In this document: piece after piece, positions 17,596 through 25,564 of the stretch
How the letters are laid out: every line of letters starts with the position of its first letter
How positions within the stretch are numbered: position 1 is the stretch's first letter
Assembly (NCBI GenBank): GCA_965262595.1
Contig: OZ253548.1
Coordinates: forward strand, 1,612,001-1,676,000
DNA length: 64,000 nt
Source: CATQHB01 sp965262595
GTDB taxonomy: Bacteria; Chloroflexota; Dehalococcoidia; Lucifugimonadales; UBA3495
Direction: 5' to 3'
Notes under the pieces: generated by a model
What the model was told of the DNA's origin: nothing
The model's input: only the letters and a program-made list of their open reading frames with translations
The model's database searches: none
Made by a program: the position numbers and the translations under genes

Positions 17596-18633
17596 CTAAA
17601 GCGGCAGCGCAACGGCCCGGCCGGTTTGAGCGCTGCGGGTTACCGCCTCGGTAAACTCCATGTAGTGCACCCCCACATTAAAGGGGGTATGGGTAACCGG
17701 CTCGTCTCCCCGAATGGCGCTGATGAACTCTTCCTCAACACGCCAACCGTATTGGTTTTCCGGCGGGTTGGGTATTACCGAAAGCTGGCTATCGCCTCGC
17801 TTGCCGCCCCAAACCTCCAGCTGCGGGTCAAGGCGAATTGTTCCCTGGCTGCCGTATAGCCAAGCCTCGGTTCCAGAGGACAGGCCGGTTACGGAGCTAA
17901 CCCGCATATGTCCCTGGGCGCCGTTGGCGAACTGCATCAGGATGTCCACGTGGTCGGGGATGGTCACCGCCTGGAAATTGCCGTCGTCATCCATTCGGCT
18001 GGGCACGGTGACCTTGGTCATCGCCATTACCTGGGTCGCCGGGCCGGTCCAGCGAATCATGCATTCGTACCAAATACCCATATTGAGGATATTGTAGCCG
18101 CTGAAAGTGCGGTTTTGCCGCCAGTGCAGCGGGGCGCCGGCATCCACGAAACCGGAGGTCAACACCTGAGCTTCCACCGCCAGCAGGTCGCCCAAATAGC
18201 CGTCGGCCACCAGTTGCTGCATCAGATTATCCACCTTAAAGGTGGAAGGCCCCGGCACAATTTGGGCCACCAGGTCGGGCCGGTTCAGCGAGGCGTTGAG
18301 CATCCCTTTGGCTTCATCGGAATTGGAGGCCATCCGGGCCTCGCAAAGGACGTGTTTGCCCTTTTCCAAAGCGGCCAGGGTGAGGTTGGCATGCATATAG
18401 GGCCAGGTGCCGATGCAGACGGCGTCGATGGTTGGGTCGTCGAGCAGATCCCGCCAGTTATCGTAAACGGTGGCGATGTTGAAAGAATCGGCTACCCTTT
18501 GGCCCGACTCCCGGCTACGGTTGGCGACGGCAGCAAGCTCCACGCCTTCTACATTGACAAAGCCGGGGATATGCCGGTCGCGGGTATTGCGGCCCGCGCC
18601 GATAAAACCCAGACGAATAACGTCGTTTGCCAC
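17596..18633 (-). CDS. Gfo/Idh/MocA family oxidoreductase
   Basis: A 345-aa NAD(P)-dependent oxidoreductase. The N-terminal Rossmann domain shows GFIGAGRNTRDRHIPGF and then AVANRSRESGQRVA; the motif CIGTWPYMHANLTLAALEKGKHVLCEA is the usual substrate-domain entry, with CEARMA where the family normally has the EKP(M/L)A lysine motif. That departure at a catalytic-region position suggests altered chemistry or a non-enzymatic member. Members act on sugars, inositols and related polyols. The start is GTG with a strong AAGGAGG ribosome site. It is convergent with the replication operon. Confidence 0.9.
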   Translation of the reverse strand: MANDVIRLGFIGAGRNTRDRHIPGFVNVEGVELAAVANRSRESGQRVADSFNIATVYDNWRDLLDDPTIDAVCIGTWPYMHANLTLAALEKGKHVLCEARMASNSDEAKGMLNASLNRPDLVAQIVPGPSTFKVDNLMQQLVADGYLGDLLAVEAQVLTSGFVDAGAPLHWRQNRTFSGYNILNMGIWYECMIRWTGPATQVMAMTKVTVPSRMDDDGNFQAVTIPDHVDILMQFANGAQGHMRVSSVTGLSSGTEAWLYGSQGTIRLDPQLEVWGGKRGDSQLSVIPNPPENQYGWRVEEEFISAIRGDEPVTHTPFNVGVHYMEFTEAVTRSAQTGRAVALPL

Positions 18634-18920
18634 GATAAACCTCCTTGTGCCCTCAAATTACTTTCAAAGATAAGGTCGAAACCGGGTTGGATTACGGTTG
18701 AGCCGGCGGGGGCCGAGCCGATTCTTACCCTCGGCCCACCGGCGCAAAGGAGCAGGTTAGCCCACCGATTAGGTGGCCCCGATTATAGGGCAGGGTAGTC
18801 CGTTAGTCCAGAATTGCCCGGGAGGGGGAGGAAACTGAAGGGGACTGAAAAACGTAGAAATTCTCGGGAGAGCAACCTAAGGGTTCGAGGCTCCGCTACC
18901 GTTCAGTCCTAAAAATCGGC

Positions 18921-18926
18921 TAAAAT
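18921..18926 (+). promoter_or_regulatory. -10 box 6 bp before the lepB start codon
   Basis: TAAAAT at 18921-18926 leaves only ATACTC before the ATG at 18933. Transcription from this box would begin at or next to the A of the start codon, giving a leaderless mRNA. No ribosome site is visible. Confidence 0.45.
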
Positions 18927-18932
18927 ATACTC

Positions 18933-19487
18933 ATGCCTTCCGGTAACTTTGGTCGTATAGTCGGAATCCTGTTTCAAGTCGGCGTTAACCTGTTCCGGTC
19001 ACGGCATTATGTAGTAACGGGAGACAGTATGCTGCCCACCCTGGCGCGCCGGCAGCACATACAGACGCAAGGGGTAGCCGGTTCTCCGAAGGCGCAACTT
19101 GGTCGGGGAGACATCATCGCCTTTCGCCACCCGCAAAACCAGCGACGGGTTTACCTCAAGCGAATTGTCGGATTGCCTAACGAATATATAGCGCTGAAAG
19201 ATGACCGGGTGTCGATCAACGGCAGCCCGCAGCCGGAGCCTTACTTGTTCTCCGGATTGCCCCGCGAGGGCAGGTCCCGGCGGGAATACCCCCGGCAGTG
19301 GTTTACCGATGCCCAGGAGTATTTTGTGCTGGGGGACAACCGGGGCGACAGTGAAGACAGCCGCAGCTTTGGCCCGGTTGCCGACCGGCTCATTGTCGGG
19401 CGTTTATGGTTCCGGTACTGGCCTCCCCGAGTCTGGCTGAACGGCGGGCAATTACCGGCAAGCACGACTAAAGGAATGGAATGTTAA
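18933..19487 (+). CDS. lepB: Signal peptidase I
   Basis: A 184-aa S26 serine protease that removes signal peptides from exported proteins. The catalytic Ser32 lies in GDSMLPT and the general base Lys76 in VYLKRIVGLP; the downstream signature GDNRGDSEDSRSFG is present. The N-terminal hydrophobic segment (residues 8-21) is short and not strongly apolar, so membrane anchoring is less clear than in typical members. No ribosome site precedes the ATG; a -10-like box 6 bp upstream hints at leaderless translation. The YihY remnant follows on the same strand. Confidence 0.93.
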   Translation: MPSGNFGRIVGILFQVGVNLFRSRHYVVTGDSMLPTLARRQHIQTQGVAGSPKAQLGRGDIIAFRHPQNQRRVYLKRIVGLPNEYIALKDDRVSINGSPQPEPYLFSGLPREGRSRREYPRQWFTDAQEYFVLGDNRGDSEDSRSFGPVADRLIVGRLWFRYWPPRVWLNGGQLPASTTKGMEC

Positions 19488-19521
19488 ATCCCAAGTTTGG
19501 CGCCCGGTCCGGCAATAAACA

Positions 19522-20127
19522 ATGATCACCGAACTACGGCAAAACGTACGCGAGCGGATAGTCAGTCATCCTTTTACCAAATACCGGCCGGTCATCTTGA
19601 CCTGGCGGGTAGCCAAGGAGATGACGACCCGCGACGCCAACCATCTGGCCGCAGGCGTCGCCTACTACGCCATATTTGGGCTTTTGTTCGTCTTCTCGGC
19701 GGCGGTCTCGTCCTCCTTGCAGCTATTGCAGGAGCGAGACTTGGGGCTTCCGGGACAGAAAGTGTTCCTGTAGCCTGGGGTCGGCAAGCTGGTGCTGCAA
19801 TTCACTGCCTGGACGATTAGCGGGGTAACCTTCCTGATAGTTTACCGATTCATTCCCTATTGCCGCGTTTACTGGCGCCACATTTGGCTGGGCACACTGA
19901 CCGCCGCAGTGCTTTTTGAATCGGGAAAGATGCTGTTTACCTGGTATTTGCTGAACTCGGCCGATTACGACCAAGTTTACGGTTCCATCGCCTCAGTCAT
20001 CGTGTTCCTGTTTTGAGTGTATCTGTCGTCGTTGATACTGCCCCTGGGGGCGGAAATCTGCTCCCAATTTCAAACCCTTTACTATCCGGTTGACGTGAGC
20101 GAGAAACACGGCGGGTGGGATATTTAG
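19522..20127 (+). pseudogene. YihY/BrkB (ribonuclease BN-like) membrane protein, broken
   Basis: One frame encodes YihY/BrkB family segments interrupted by TAG (19771-19773) and TGA (20014-20016). The first part, DANHLAAGVAYYAIFGLLFVFSA, is the family N-terminus. After the TAG the frame resumes with TAWTISGVTFLIVYRFIP, LFESGKMLFTWYLL and DYDQVYGSIASVIVFLF, and after the TGA with VYLSSLILPLGAEICSQFQ. About 80 residues of the middle are missing (the family has around 280 aa). The TGA falls where relatives usually have Trp. The deletion plus two stops indicates a pseudogene rather than recoding. Confidence 0.85.
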
Positions 20128-20169
20128 AGCCAACTGCCCCGGACTTTCTCCAGGCTCGGAGTCGGGGAG

Positions 20170-20439
20170 TTACAGCTTCCAGATGTTGCCCACCTGGCAG
20201 ACCATATCCACCTTGTGGATCGACTCGGCGGGCCAGCCAACCAGGCTAATCCAGTCCTCAAAGTGAGACTGCTCCACCGCCTCGCACTCCGAAACCAGCC
20301 GCCCGTTTTCCAGGTCGCCGTAAACCTTCAGGATGGTGGTGCGACGGTCGGGGCGCCATTTGCGAACGGCGTCCAGCTTATCCCTGAAGTCCTGCTCGGT
20401 GATCCCGGGGACGTGATGAATGGCAATAAATCGAGCCAT
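20170..20439 (-). CDS. Small protein of ferredoxin-like (dimeric alpha/beta barrel) type
   Basis: An 89-aa protein starting MARFIAIHHVPGITEQDFRD, whose strand-helix-strand pattern and length resemble small DUF4242-like or muconolactone-isomerase-like dimeric barrels. The family assignment is tentative. An AGAGG ribosome site precedes the ATG. It lies downstream of two MaoC-like genes on the same strand (gap 79 bp), suggesting a shared transcript and an accessory role in the same acyl-CoA or aromatic pathway. Confidence 0.7.
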   Translation of the reverse strand: MARFIAIHHVPGITEQDFRDKLDAVRKWRPDRRTTILKVYGDLENGRLVSECEAVEQSHFEDWISLVGWPAESIHKVDMVCQVGNIWKL

Positions 20440-20518
20440 TGATTATTTACCTCTTTAGCTTATGGTTCTGAGGGGGCAACTCGACACGGCTTACACGCTG
20501 GCCGATACCCGACTGACC

Positions 20519-21079
20519 CTAGTCGGTGGGCGGGACGAAGGGATAGGGAATGTCGGGCCCGTCCCGCAGGGGCAGCACCACGGTGGCAGTGCCGGGCATG
20601 CTCTCAATACCGTCGTGGGTCTTCATCCCGATTTCCAACTCGACGAAGCCCATCTGGCCCTTCTCGTATTTGCTGGTCACCCGGCCCCACATAATCAGGA
20701 CGTCGCCGGGAACCAGCATGGCGCGGTGCTCGAACTGGGCCTTCCAGGGCCAGCCTTTCGGCAAAGTCCAGTCCTTCAGATACTGGGGCACTACGCTCTG
20801 CTTCCAGGAGCCGTGTACCAGAATACTGGGGTTGCGGTCGTGGTTCAGGCCAAAGTCCAAATCATAGTGGATCCGGTGGAAGTTCTCGATAGCCGCGCTC
20901 CAGCGGAACAGGTGGGTGGGAGTGGGATTGTAAATATACTTGGGTAATTCCATCCCCTCTTCCACATCTTCATAATAAAGCTGTTGCTTGTTGCGGAGGT
21001 CATTGGCCTTGGGCCGCTCATTATGAGTCAGGATTTCCTCCGGCTCCATCTTCAGCAAGTCTTCCAAAGGAGTGGTCAT
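20519..21079 (-). CDS. MaoC-like hot-dog dehydratase
   Basis: A 186-aa hot-dog-fold protein of the MaoC/enoyl-CoA hydratase 2 group. Visible landmarks are LYYEDVEEGMELP, an RWSAAIENFHRIHYDLDF segment holding the catalytic Asp and His (the D-x4-H-like HRIHYDLDF), ILVHGSWKQSVV, and the later RAMLVPGDVLIMWGRV. It would hydrate or dehydrate an acyl-CoA. ATG at 21079 has GGAGAGG 8 nt upstream, whereas the in-frame GTG at 21088 is too close to that site. The gene upstream (21783) is a second MaoC-like half, so the two may form a two-subunit enzyme. Confidence 0.85.
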   Translation of the reverse strand: MTTPLEDLLKMEPEEILTHNERPKANDLRNKQQLYYEDVEEGMELPKYIYNPTPTHLFRWSAAIENFHRIHYDLDFGLNHDRNPSILVHGSWKQSVVPQYLKDWTLPKGWPWKAQFEHRAMLVPGDVLIMWGRVTSKYEKGQMGFVELEIGMKTHDGIESMPGTATVVLPLRDGPDIPYPFVPPTD

Positions 21080-21231
21080 TGTTGCCACCTCTCCATAATT
21101 CTAAAACGGCTGCTTAATTCTAAAACGGTTACTTGATGCCTAAACCGGCGGCAGTCTGCTTTACCAGCCCGAAGGAACGTTTATGGGCCAGAATCGGGTT
21201 CCATTAGCTTAGGTCCAGCTTATGCCAGCAA

Positions 21232-21783
21232 CTAACGGCGGATGCTGGATGCCCGGGTGATGCAGAGAAGGTCGCCATCCTGGTTCCTGTAGGCCGTCTC
21301 CCGGGTGATAATCAGGAAAGGCTTGCCGTCCCGTCCCACCCGCTCCCGGATGTCCGAGTATTTGTTCTGAAAGAAGACCTTATCGCCGATGCTGGGGTAC
21401 TGGTAGATTTCCAGTTCGTTGCCGGCGTTGAGCACCCGCACCAGATCGGTAGGCACCGGGGGCAGCTCGCCGGGGCGTTCAATGGAGCCGATGCCGTCGG
21501 ATTCCGGGTTTTCCTGAAAGGCCCGGGTTACCGGGTCATCCTGATCGGGCCGGATGCGGCTGGCTAAATAACTGACCATAATGGGCGGGGTGATTATTTC
21601 ACCGTACTGGGTGGACTCGGCGAACTCCGTGTCCCAATACCTGGGGTCGGGATCCATCACCGCCTGGGTAAAGCGGCGCAGATATTCGGTGTCCACCACG
21701 CCCCAGGCTTCCACCACCTCGCCGGAGACCCCGATCATTGCTCTAACTTCCGGGGTAAGGGCTGATTGGGTTTCCTGAGTCAT
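21232..21783 (-). CDS. MaoC N-terminal-domain (FAS1-like) dehydratase subunit
   Basis: A 183-aa protein resembling the N-terminal hot-dog repeat of MaoC-like dehydratases: EAWGVVDTEYLRRFTQAVMD, DPRYWDTEFAES, ITPPIMVSYLASRIRP, then a C-terminal strand region NAGNELEIYQYPSIGDKVFFQN. Such N-terminal halves usually lack catalytic residues and bind substrate, while the partner hot-dog holds the Asp/His pair. ATG at 21783 has AGGAAAGG close upstream. The downstream gene (20519) provides the expected catalytic partner. The product is probably an acyl-CoA hydratase of unknown substrate. Confidence 0.82.
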   Translation of the reverse strand: MTQETQSALTPEVRAMIGVSGEVVEAWGVVDTEYLRRFTQAVMDPDPRYWDTEFAESTQYGEIITPPIMVSYLASRIRPDQDDPVTRAFQENPESDGIGSIERPGELPPVPTDLVRVLNAGNELEIYQYPSIGDKVFFQNKYSDIRERVGRDGKPFLIITRETAYRNQDGDLLCITRASSIRR

Positions 21784-21875
21784 AGTCCTTTCCTCTCCAT
21801 ACCCTACGGGCGGAATTAACTTCCCCAGACTACCCCAGCCAATAAAGTTAGTCAATACGGGGCCAATGCCGGGTC

Positions 21876-22012
21876 GGGGTCTGGCGATTTATCGAGGGGA
21901 ATCCGCTCAGGGCGGGCCTTCCCCTCGACGAACTCAGGATAAGCGAGCCTGGGTACACGCCCTTCGGTTTGCTCCGGGTGAGCGGTTTTCCAATGACAAT
22001 TGAAAGACCCCG
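21876..22012. repeat. MITE-like element R2, copy 3
   Basis: Left GGGGTCTGGCGATTTATCGA and right CAATTGAAAGACCCCG are imperfect inverted repeats. The interior GGGAATCCGCTCA...CCTCGAC...GAGCCTGG is shared with other R2 copies. Confidence 0.75.
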
Positions 22013-22069
22013 AATATGGGCCGGAAGAGTGGGCTTATCCCTCAATTTCCAAGCCCGACCCGGCGGGTG

Positions 22070-22075
22070 TATAAT
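22070..22075 (+). promoter_or_regulatory. -10 box upstream of the hydroxyacid oxidase gene
   Basis: TATAAT 81 bp before the ATG at 22156. No convincing -35 at 17 bp. Confidence 0.4.
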
Positions 22076-22155
22076 TGCACCGCTTCGGCAGGACAAGACA
22101 GTCAACTTGGACTTGAAACATAGCGCCCAGCTACTGAACAGCGGAGGATTGAACT

Positions 22156-23229
22156 ATGCGACTGGAACCCTTGAACTTGTACGAACTTGAAGCCCACGCC
22201 GCCAAGTTCATCAGCCCCCATGCCTGGGCCTTTATTGAGGGCGGCGCCCAGGATGAAGTAACGGTGAAGCGGAATCGTTCCGCCCTGGAGTCCATTACTC
22301 TCCGGCCCCGGTTCCTCCAGGACATTGAGCATCGCGACCTGTCCACCACCGTACTCGGCGAGAAAATCAGCTTTCCCGTGATGGTGGCGCCGGCGGGCGG
22401 GCACCAAATGGCCCATCCCGACGGTGAGTTGGCTACCGCCCGAGGGGCCGGCGCCGCCGAAACCCTGATGGTGCTTGCCACCGGCTCCCACTACAGTATG
22501 GAGGATGTGGCCCAGGCCGCCAGCGGGCCCCTGTGGTTTCAACTTTATCACCGGAACCATGAAATCACCGAGATGCTGGTGAAGCGGGCGGAGCAGGCGG
22601 GCTACAAGGCCATCGCCGTCACCGTGGATACCCCCATCAACAGCCCCATTGAACGAAGCATTCGTCACGGCTCCGAGCGCCCAAGGGGCTTTAACCCGGC
22701 CAATTTTGTGGGAGAAGAGGCCGGATTGGGTTTGGTGGCCGATACCCTGGAGGCCCTCTATTACCAGGCGCCGCCAACCATTCCTTTGACCTGGGGTGAA
22801 CTGGGCTGGCTGCGCTCTCAAACCTCCCTGCCGATTGTGTTGAAGGGCATACGCACTGCCGAAGATGCCTACCAGGCGGTTGAACACGGAGTTGAAGGGG
22901 TGTGGGTGTCCAACCACGGGGCACGGCAACTGGACGGCACTCTGTCCACGATCGAGATGCTGCCGGAAATAGTAGAGGCAGTCAAAGACCGCGCCGAAAT
23001 CTACCTGGACTCCGGTATCCGCCGGGGCAGCGACGTAATTAAAGCGCTGTCGCTGGGAGCGCGGGCCGTACTGGTGGGCCGTCCTCTGTTCTGGGGCCTG
23101 GCCTGGAACGGCGCCGAAGGGGTGCGGCTGATGCTGGAGATCCTGCGCCACGAGGTGGACCTGGTCTTGGGCCACTGCGGCCATAACTCGGTAGGCACCC
23201 TGGACCCCAGCGTGGTAAACGTACCCTAG
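22156..23229 (+). CDS. FMN-dependent alpha-hydroxy-acid oxidase/dehydrogenase
   Basis: A 357-aa TIM-barrel flavoenzyme of the glycolate/lactate oxidase family, which oxidises L-2-hydroxyacids through FMN. Seen are the N-terminal FIEGGAQDEVTVKRNR, FMN-site PVMVAPAGGHQMAHPDGE, the catalytic His/Arg pair in VSNHGARQLDG (about residue 253) and the phosphate-binding YLDSGIRRGSDVIKALSLGA and ALVGRP-like VLVGRPLFWGLA. The substrate could be lactate, glycolate, mandelate or a longer hydroxyacid. A GGAGG ribosome site lies 7 nt upstream. The gene is monocistronic; a long palindrome follows it. Confidence 0.93.
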   Translation: MRLEPLNLYELEAHAAKFISPHAWAFIEGGAQDEVTVKRNRSALESITLRPRFLQDIEHRDLSTTVLGEKISFPVMVAPAGGHQMAHPDGELATARGAGAAETLMVLATGSHYSMEDVAQAASGPLWFQLYHRNHEITEMLVKRAEQAGYKAIAVTVDTPINSPIERSIRHGSERPRGFNPANFVGEEAGLGLVADTLEALYYQAPPTIPLTWGELGWLRSQTSLPIVLKGIRTAEDAYQAVEHGVEGVWVSNHGARQLDGTLSTIEMLPEIVEAVKDRAEIYLDSGIRRGSDVIKALSLGARAVLVGRPLFWGLAWNGAEGVRLMLEILRHEVDLVLGHCGHNSVGTLDPSVVNVP

Positions 23230-23311
23230 CGGCGGAAGTCAGGGCAAAAGACCGGATAGAGCAACGGACATTCGGGTGGCCGGGTGAATCCGGATTGATG
23301 CAGAATTAACA

Positions 23312-23349
23312 CCAAGGGGGGGCAGACCTGAGTGTCTGCCCCCCCTTGG
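23312..23349. other. Long perfect palindrome (16-bp stem)
   Basis: CCAAGGGGGGGCAGAC and GTCTGCCCCCCCTTGG flank a 6-nt loop. No T-run follows on either strand, so it is not a canonical terminator. It directly abuts the R1 copy that starts at 23350. Confidence 0.85.
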
Positions 23350-23435
23350 GGGATACTCTGAATAAGTCATTGAACTAATAAGTCATTGAACGCCAGCGCC
23401 TTCACTCAGGTCTCGGACTTGCTCAGTGCTTCCTT
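23350..23435. repeat. MITE-like element R1, copy C (core deleted)
   Basis: Left end GGGATACTCTGAATAAGTCA, an internal duplication of TAATAAGTCATTGAAC, the shared block CGCCAGCGCCTTCACT, and a degenerate right end CGGACTTGCTCAGTGCTTCC. The CGTCGTTCCTGC core present in copy D is missing. Confidence 0.75.
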
Positions 23436-23492
23436 AGTATCGCCGCCGCTACGGGGAAACCCGGAGTCGTCTCGCTCCGGCCCAATCCACGG

Positions 23493-24422
23493 TCAGGGGC
23501 CGAAGTTACCGACCAGCGTGGCGTCAAACTCTTCTTGGGTGAAGCTGTATTCCTGGGTGCCGAGGACCTGGATTGCGTAGTGAGAGCAGACGGTTCCCAT
23601 CATTACGGCCCGCTCCAGCGGCAAGCCGGTAGCCAGTCCCTTGATTAAGCCGCCGCGAAAGGCATCACCGGCCCCGGTGGGATCTACCACGTTTTCAGTG
23701 GGAACCGCGGGAACCGGGATCGCTCCGACCCGCGTAAGCGCTTCGGACCCCTGCCCCCCCTTGGTAGTCACGATGGTTGGGACCAGTTCCAGCAATTGCT
23801 CAATGGATTTGCCGGTTTTGTCCCTGATCAACGCAAGTTCATAGTCGTTGGACACCAGCATATTGGACTGGGCGATACAGTGGGCCAAATCCTCCCCGGA
23901 CCAGGCGGGCAGCGATTGGCCGGGGTCAAAGATGGAGTAGATGCCCAGCTTGCGGTGGTTCTCGGTGTATTCGGCCATATCCTGCAAATTGCCCGGCGCC
24001 ACAATGGCGATGCAATCAGCGGGATTCACCGGAGCAAAGTCAAAACCGGACTGGAGCTTCATCGCGCCGGGGTTGAAGCCGGTAATCTGGTTGTCGGCCT
24101 GGTCAGTAGTGATATAGGCGGAGGCGGTAGCCTCCTCCGGGACGATGCGGATGTCGCCGGTGGAAAGCCCGCAAGTTTCAAACCACTCGAAATACCGATG
24201 ATAGTCGTGGCCGATGGCGGCCAGGATGCGGGGCTTCTCCCCCAGCAGGGACAGAGAATAGGCGATATTGCCGGCGGTGCCGCCGAAGTTTTCTTTAAGT
24301 CCGTTGACCGTAAAGCTCACGTTTATCATGTGGATTTTGTCAGGCATGATGTGGTCGGAGAAAAGCCCGGGAAAGTCCATAATACGGTCGTAAGCCAACG
24401 ACCCGGAAACCAATACATCCAT
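23493..24422 (-). CDS. PfkB-family sugar kinase, adenosine-kinase-like
   Basis: A 309-aa ribokinase-fold kinase. The N-terminal GSLAYDRIMDFPGLFSDHI and NVSFTVNGLKENFGGTAGN segments are characteristic of bacterial adenosine/ribokinase-like members, and the C-terminal anion-hole signature DPTGAGDAFRGG with catalytic Asp is intact (around residue 255). It would phosphorylate a nucleoside or sugar with ATP. ATG at 24422 is chosen by homology of the N-terminal strand, with AAGGAA upstream; a longer in-frame reading to 24581 is unlikely. No nucleoside metabolism gene is adjacent. Confidence 0.9.
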   Translation of the reverse strand: MDVLVSGSLAYDRIMDFPGLFSDHIMPDKIHMINVSFTVNGLKENFGGTAGNIAYSLSLLGEKPRILAAIGHDYHRYFEWFETCGLSTGDIRIVPEEATASAYITTDQADNQITGFNPGAMKLQSGFDFAPVNPADCIAIVAPGNLQDMAEYTENHRKLGIYSIFDPGQSLPAWSGEDLAHCIAQSNMLVSNDYELALIRDKTGKSIEQLLELVPTIVTTKGGQGSEALTRVGAIPVPAVPTENVVDPTGAGDAFRGGLIKGLATGLPLERAVMMGTVCSHYAIQVLGTQEYSFTQEEFDATLVGNFGP

Positions 24423-24744
24423 CAGGTAAAGTTCCTTTTGTTCGATATTTGCCGGCTGGAAAACTTTGTCGCTTTGCCGGCATCGGGAATAATAGACCTC
24501 GCCGATTGAGCCGCCGGGGCTACGGGCCATAAAGTCGTCAATGCACGAGTAGGCGGGTTCCAGGGACGGGGCGGCGTACAACCGGCAGTACCTACTCTAG
24601 CGCAGCTAACAGTCGGGCGCAACGTTGCCCCTGCCGCTGCTTTGGCAAAAGCCCCGGCAGAAGATGCCCAATTAATGCCCGGGCGGAATTAACGGCCGGC
24701 CAGAAGGAAACCCCATGCCTGGTTCTTTTCCGGCGCGGAAAACG

Positions 24745-25461
24745 TCAACAGCCGTAAGCCCCGGACAAGCTTCCGCCAAACCTTACCGAATCTCCCACGT
24801 TTATCCCTAGCGATTCGAACTCCCCGGCGTTAATTTCCAGCACGTACTGGGCCGGAGCATTGGGAGAGAACCGGGGCAGGTCATTCCGGGATTGGCCGGG
24901 GAGGGGAATCGGAGCGTTAAGGGTAACATCGGCCACTTCACAGTTGCCGCCGATCCAGACCATATCCAGAGGAAAGCGCATATCCGGCATCCAAAAGGTT
25001 CGGTTGCCTTCCTGCTGGTAGATGAACAGCATCCCCGTCCCGGCAGGCAGGAACTCCCGAGCGGACAAGCCTCGGGCCAACTGCTCTCCAGTTATTGCCA
25101 ACTCCACCTGCCAGGTAGCCGCCCCGACGGTTACCAAGGGCAGTTCCGGGTCCGGCGCAGCGGCCGGGGACGGGAGTTCCGTCGCGGTCGGCAATGCCGT
25201 AGCGGGGACAAGCTCTGTCGCGGTCGGCAATGCCGTAGCGGGGACAAGCTCTGTCGGCATTGGCAAGTCCGTTACGGGAGCAACCTCCGTCGGGGCCGGC
25301 AAGGTTGGCATTGGCGGAAGGGTAGCGGCTGACGGCAACTCCGTTGGGGCCGGCAACGGCGCGGACTGAGTCCATCCATCGCCGGTTGGGGTACAAGTCA
25401 CCGACAGCGCCACCATAAACAGGCACAGCAAGAGGCCGGGAACGACGCCTAATTGACGCAT
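24745..25461 (-). CDS. DUF192 domain lipoprotein or secreted protein
   Basis: A 238-aa protein. It starts with a hydrophobic export signal (LGVVPGLLLCLFMVALSVTC) whose Cys could be a lipobox cysteine, though VTC is not an ideal box. A Pro/Thr/Ala-rich linker follows (about residues 35-110), containing the 12-residue unit ELVPATALPTAT twice from a 36-bp tandem repeat at 25183-25260. The C-terminal DUF192 domain has ARGLSAREFLPAGTGMLFIY and FWMPDMRFPLDMVWIGG. DUF192 proteins are small, widespread and of unknown function. It lies 103 bp downstream of the HpcH aldolase gene on the same strand. Confidence 0.88.
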   Translation of the reverse strand: MRQLGVVPGLLLCLFMVALSVTCTPTGDGWTQSAPLPAPTELPSAATLPPMPTLPAPTEVAPVTDLPMPTELVPATALPTATELVPATALPTATELPSPAAAPDPELPLVTVGAATWQVELAITGEQLARGLSAREFLPAGTGMLFIYQQEGNRTFWMPDMRFPLDMVWIGGNCEVADVTLNAPIPLPGQSRNDLPRFSPNAPAQYVLEINAGEFESLGINVGDSVRFGGSLSGAYGC

Positions 25462-25564
25462 TTCTCTAATCCCCGGCAGCCTTGAAAGCCGGGGAGACCT
25501 GGCCGATTTCCCCACGGCGTCCCGGTTCTCGACGGTTTCGTCCGCGCACTGGAAGTTCCTCCGT

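Noticed and set aside
19771..20016. Recoding of TAG/TGA (selenocysteine, pyrrolysine or Trp) in the YihY gene
   Set aside because: The middle of the protein is deleted as well, and other genes here use ordinary Trp codons; pseudogene decay explains it.
22102..23184. A 360-codon minus-strand frame
   Set aside because: It is antisense to the FMN-dependent hydroxyacid oxidase, whose motifs are intact; the long frame results from high GC.
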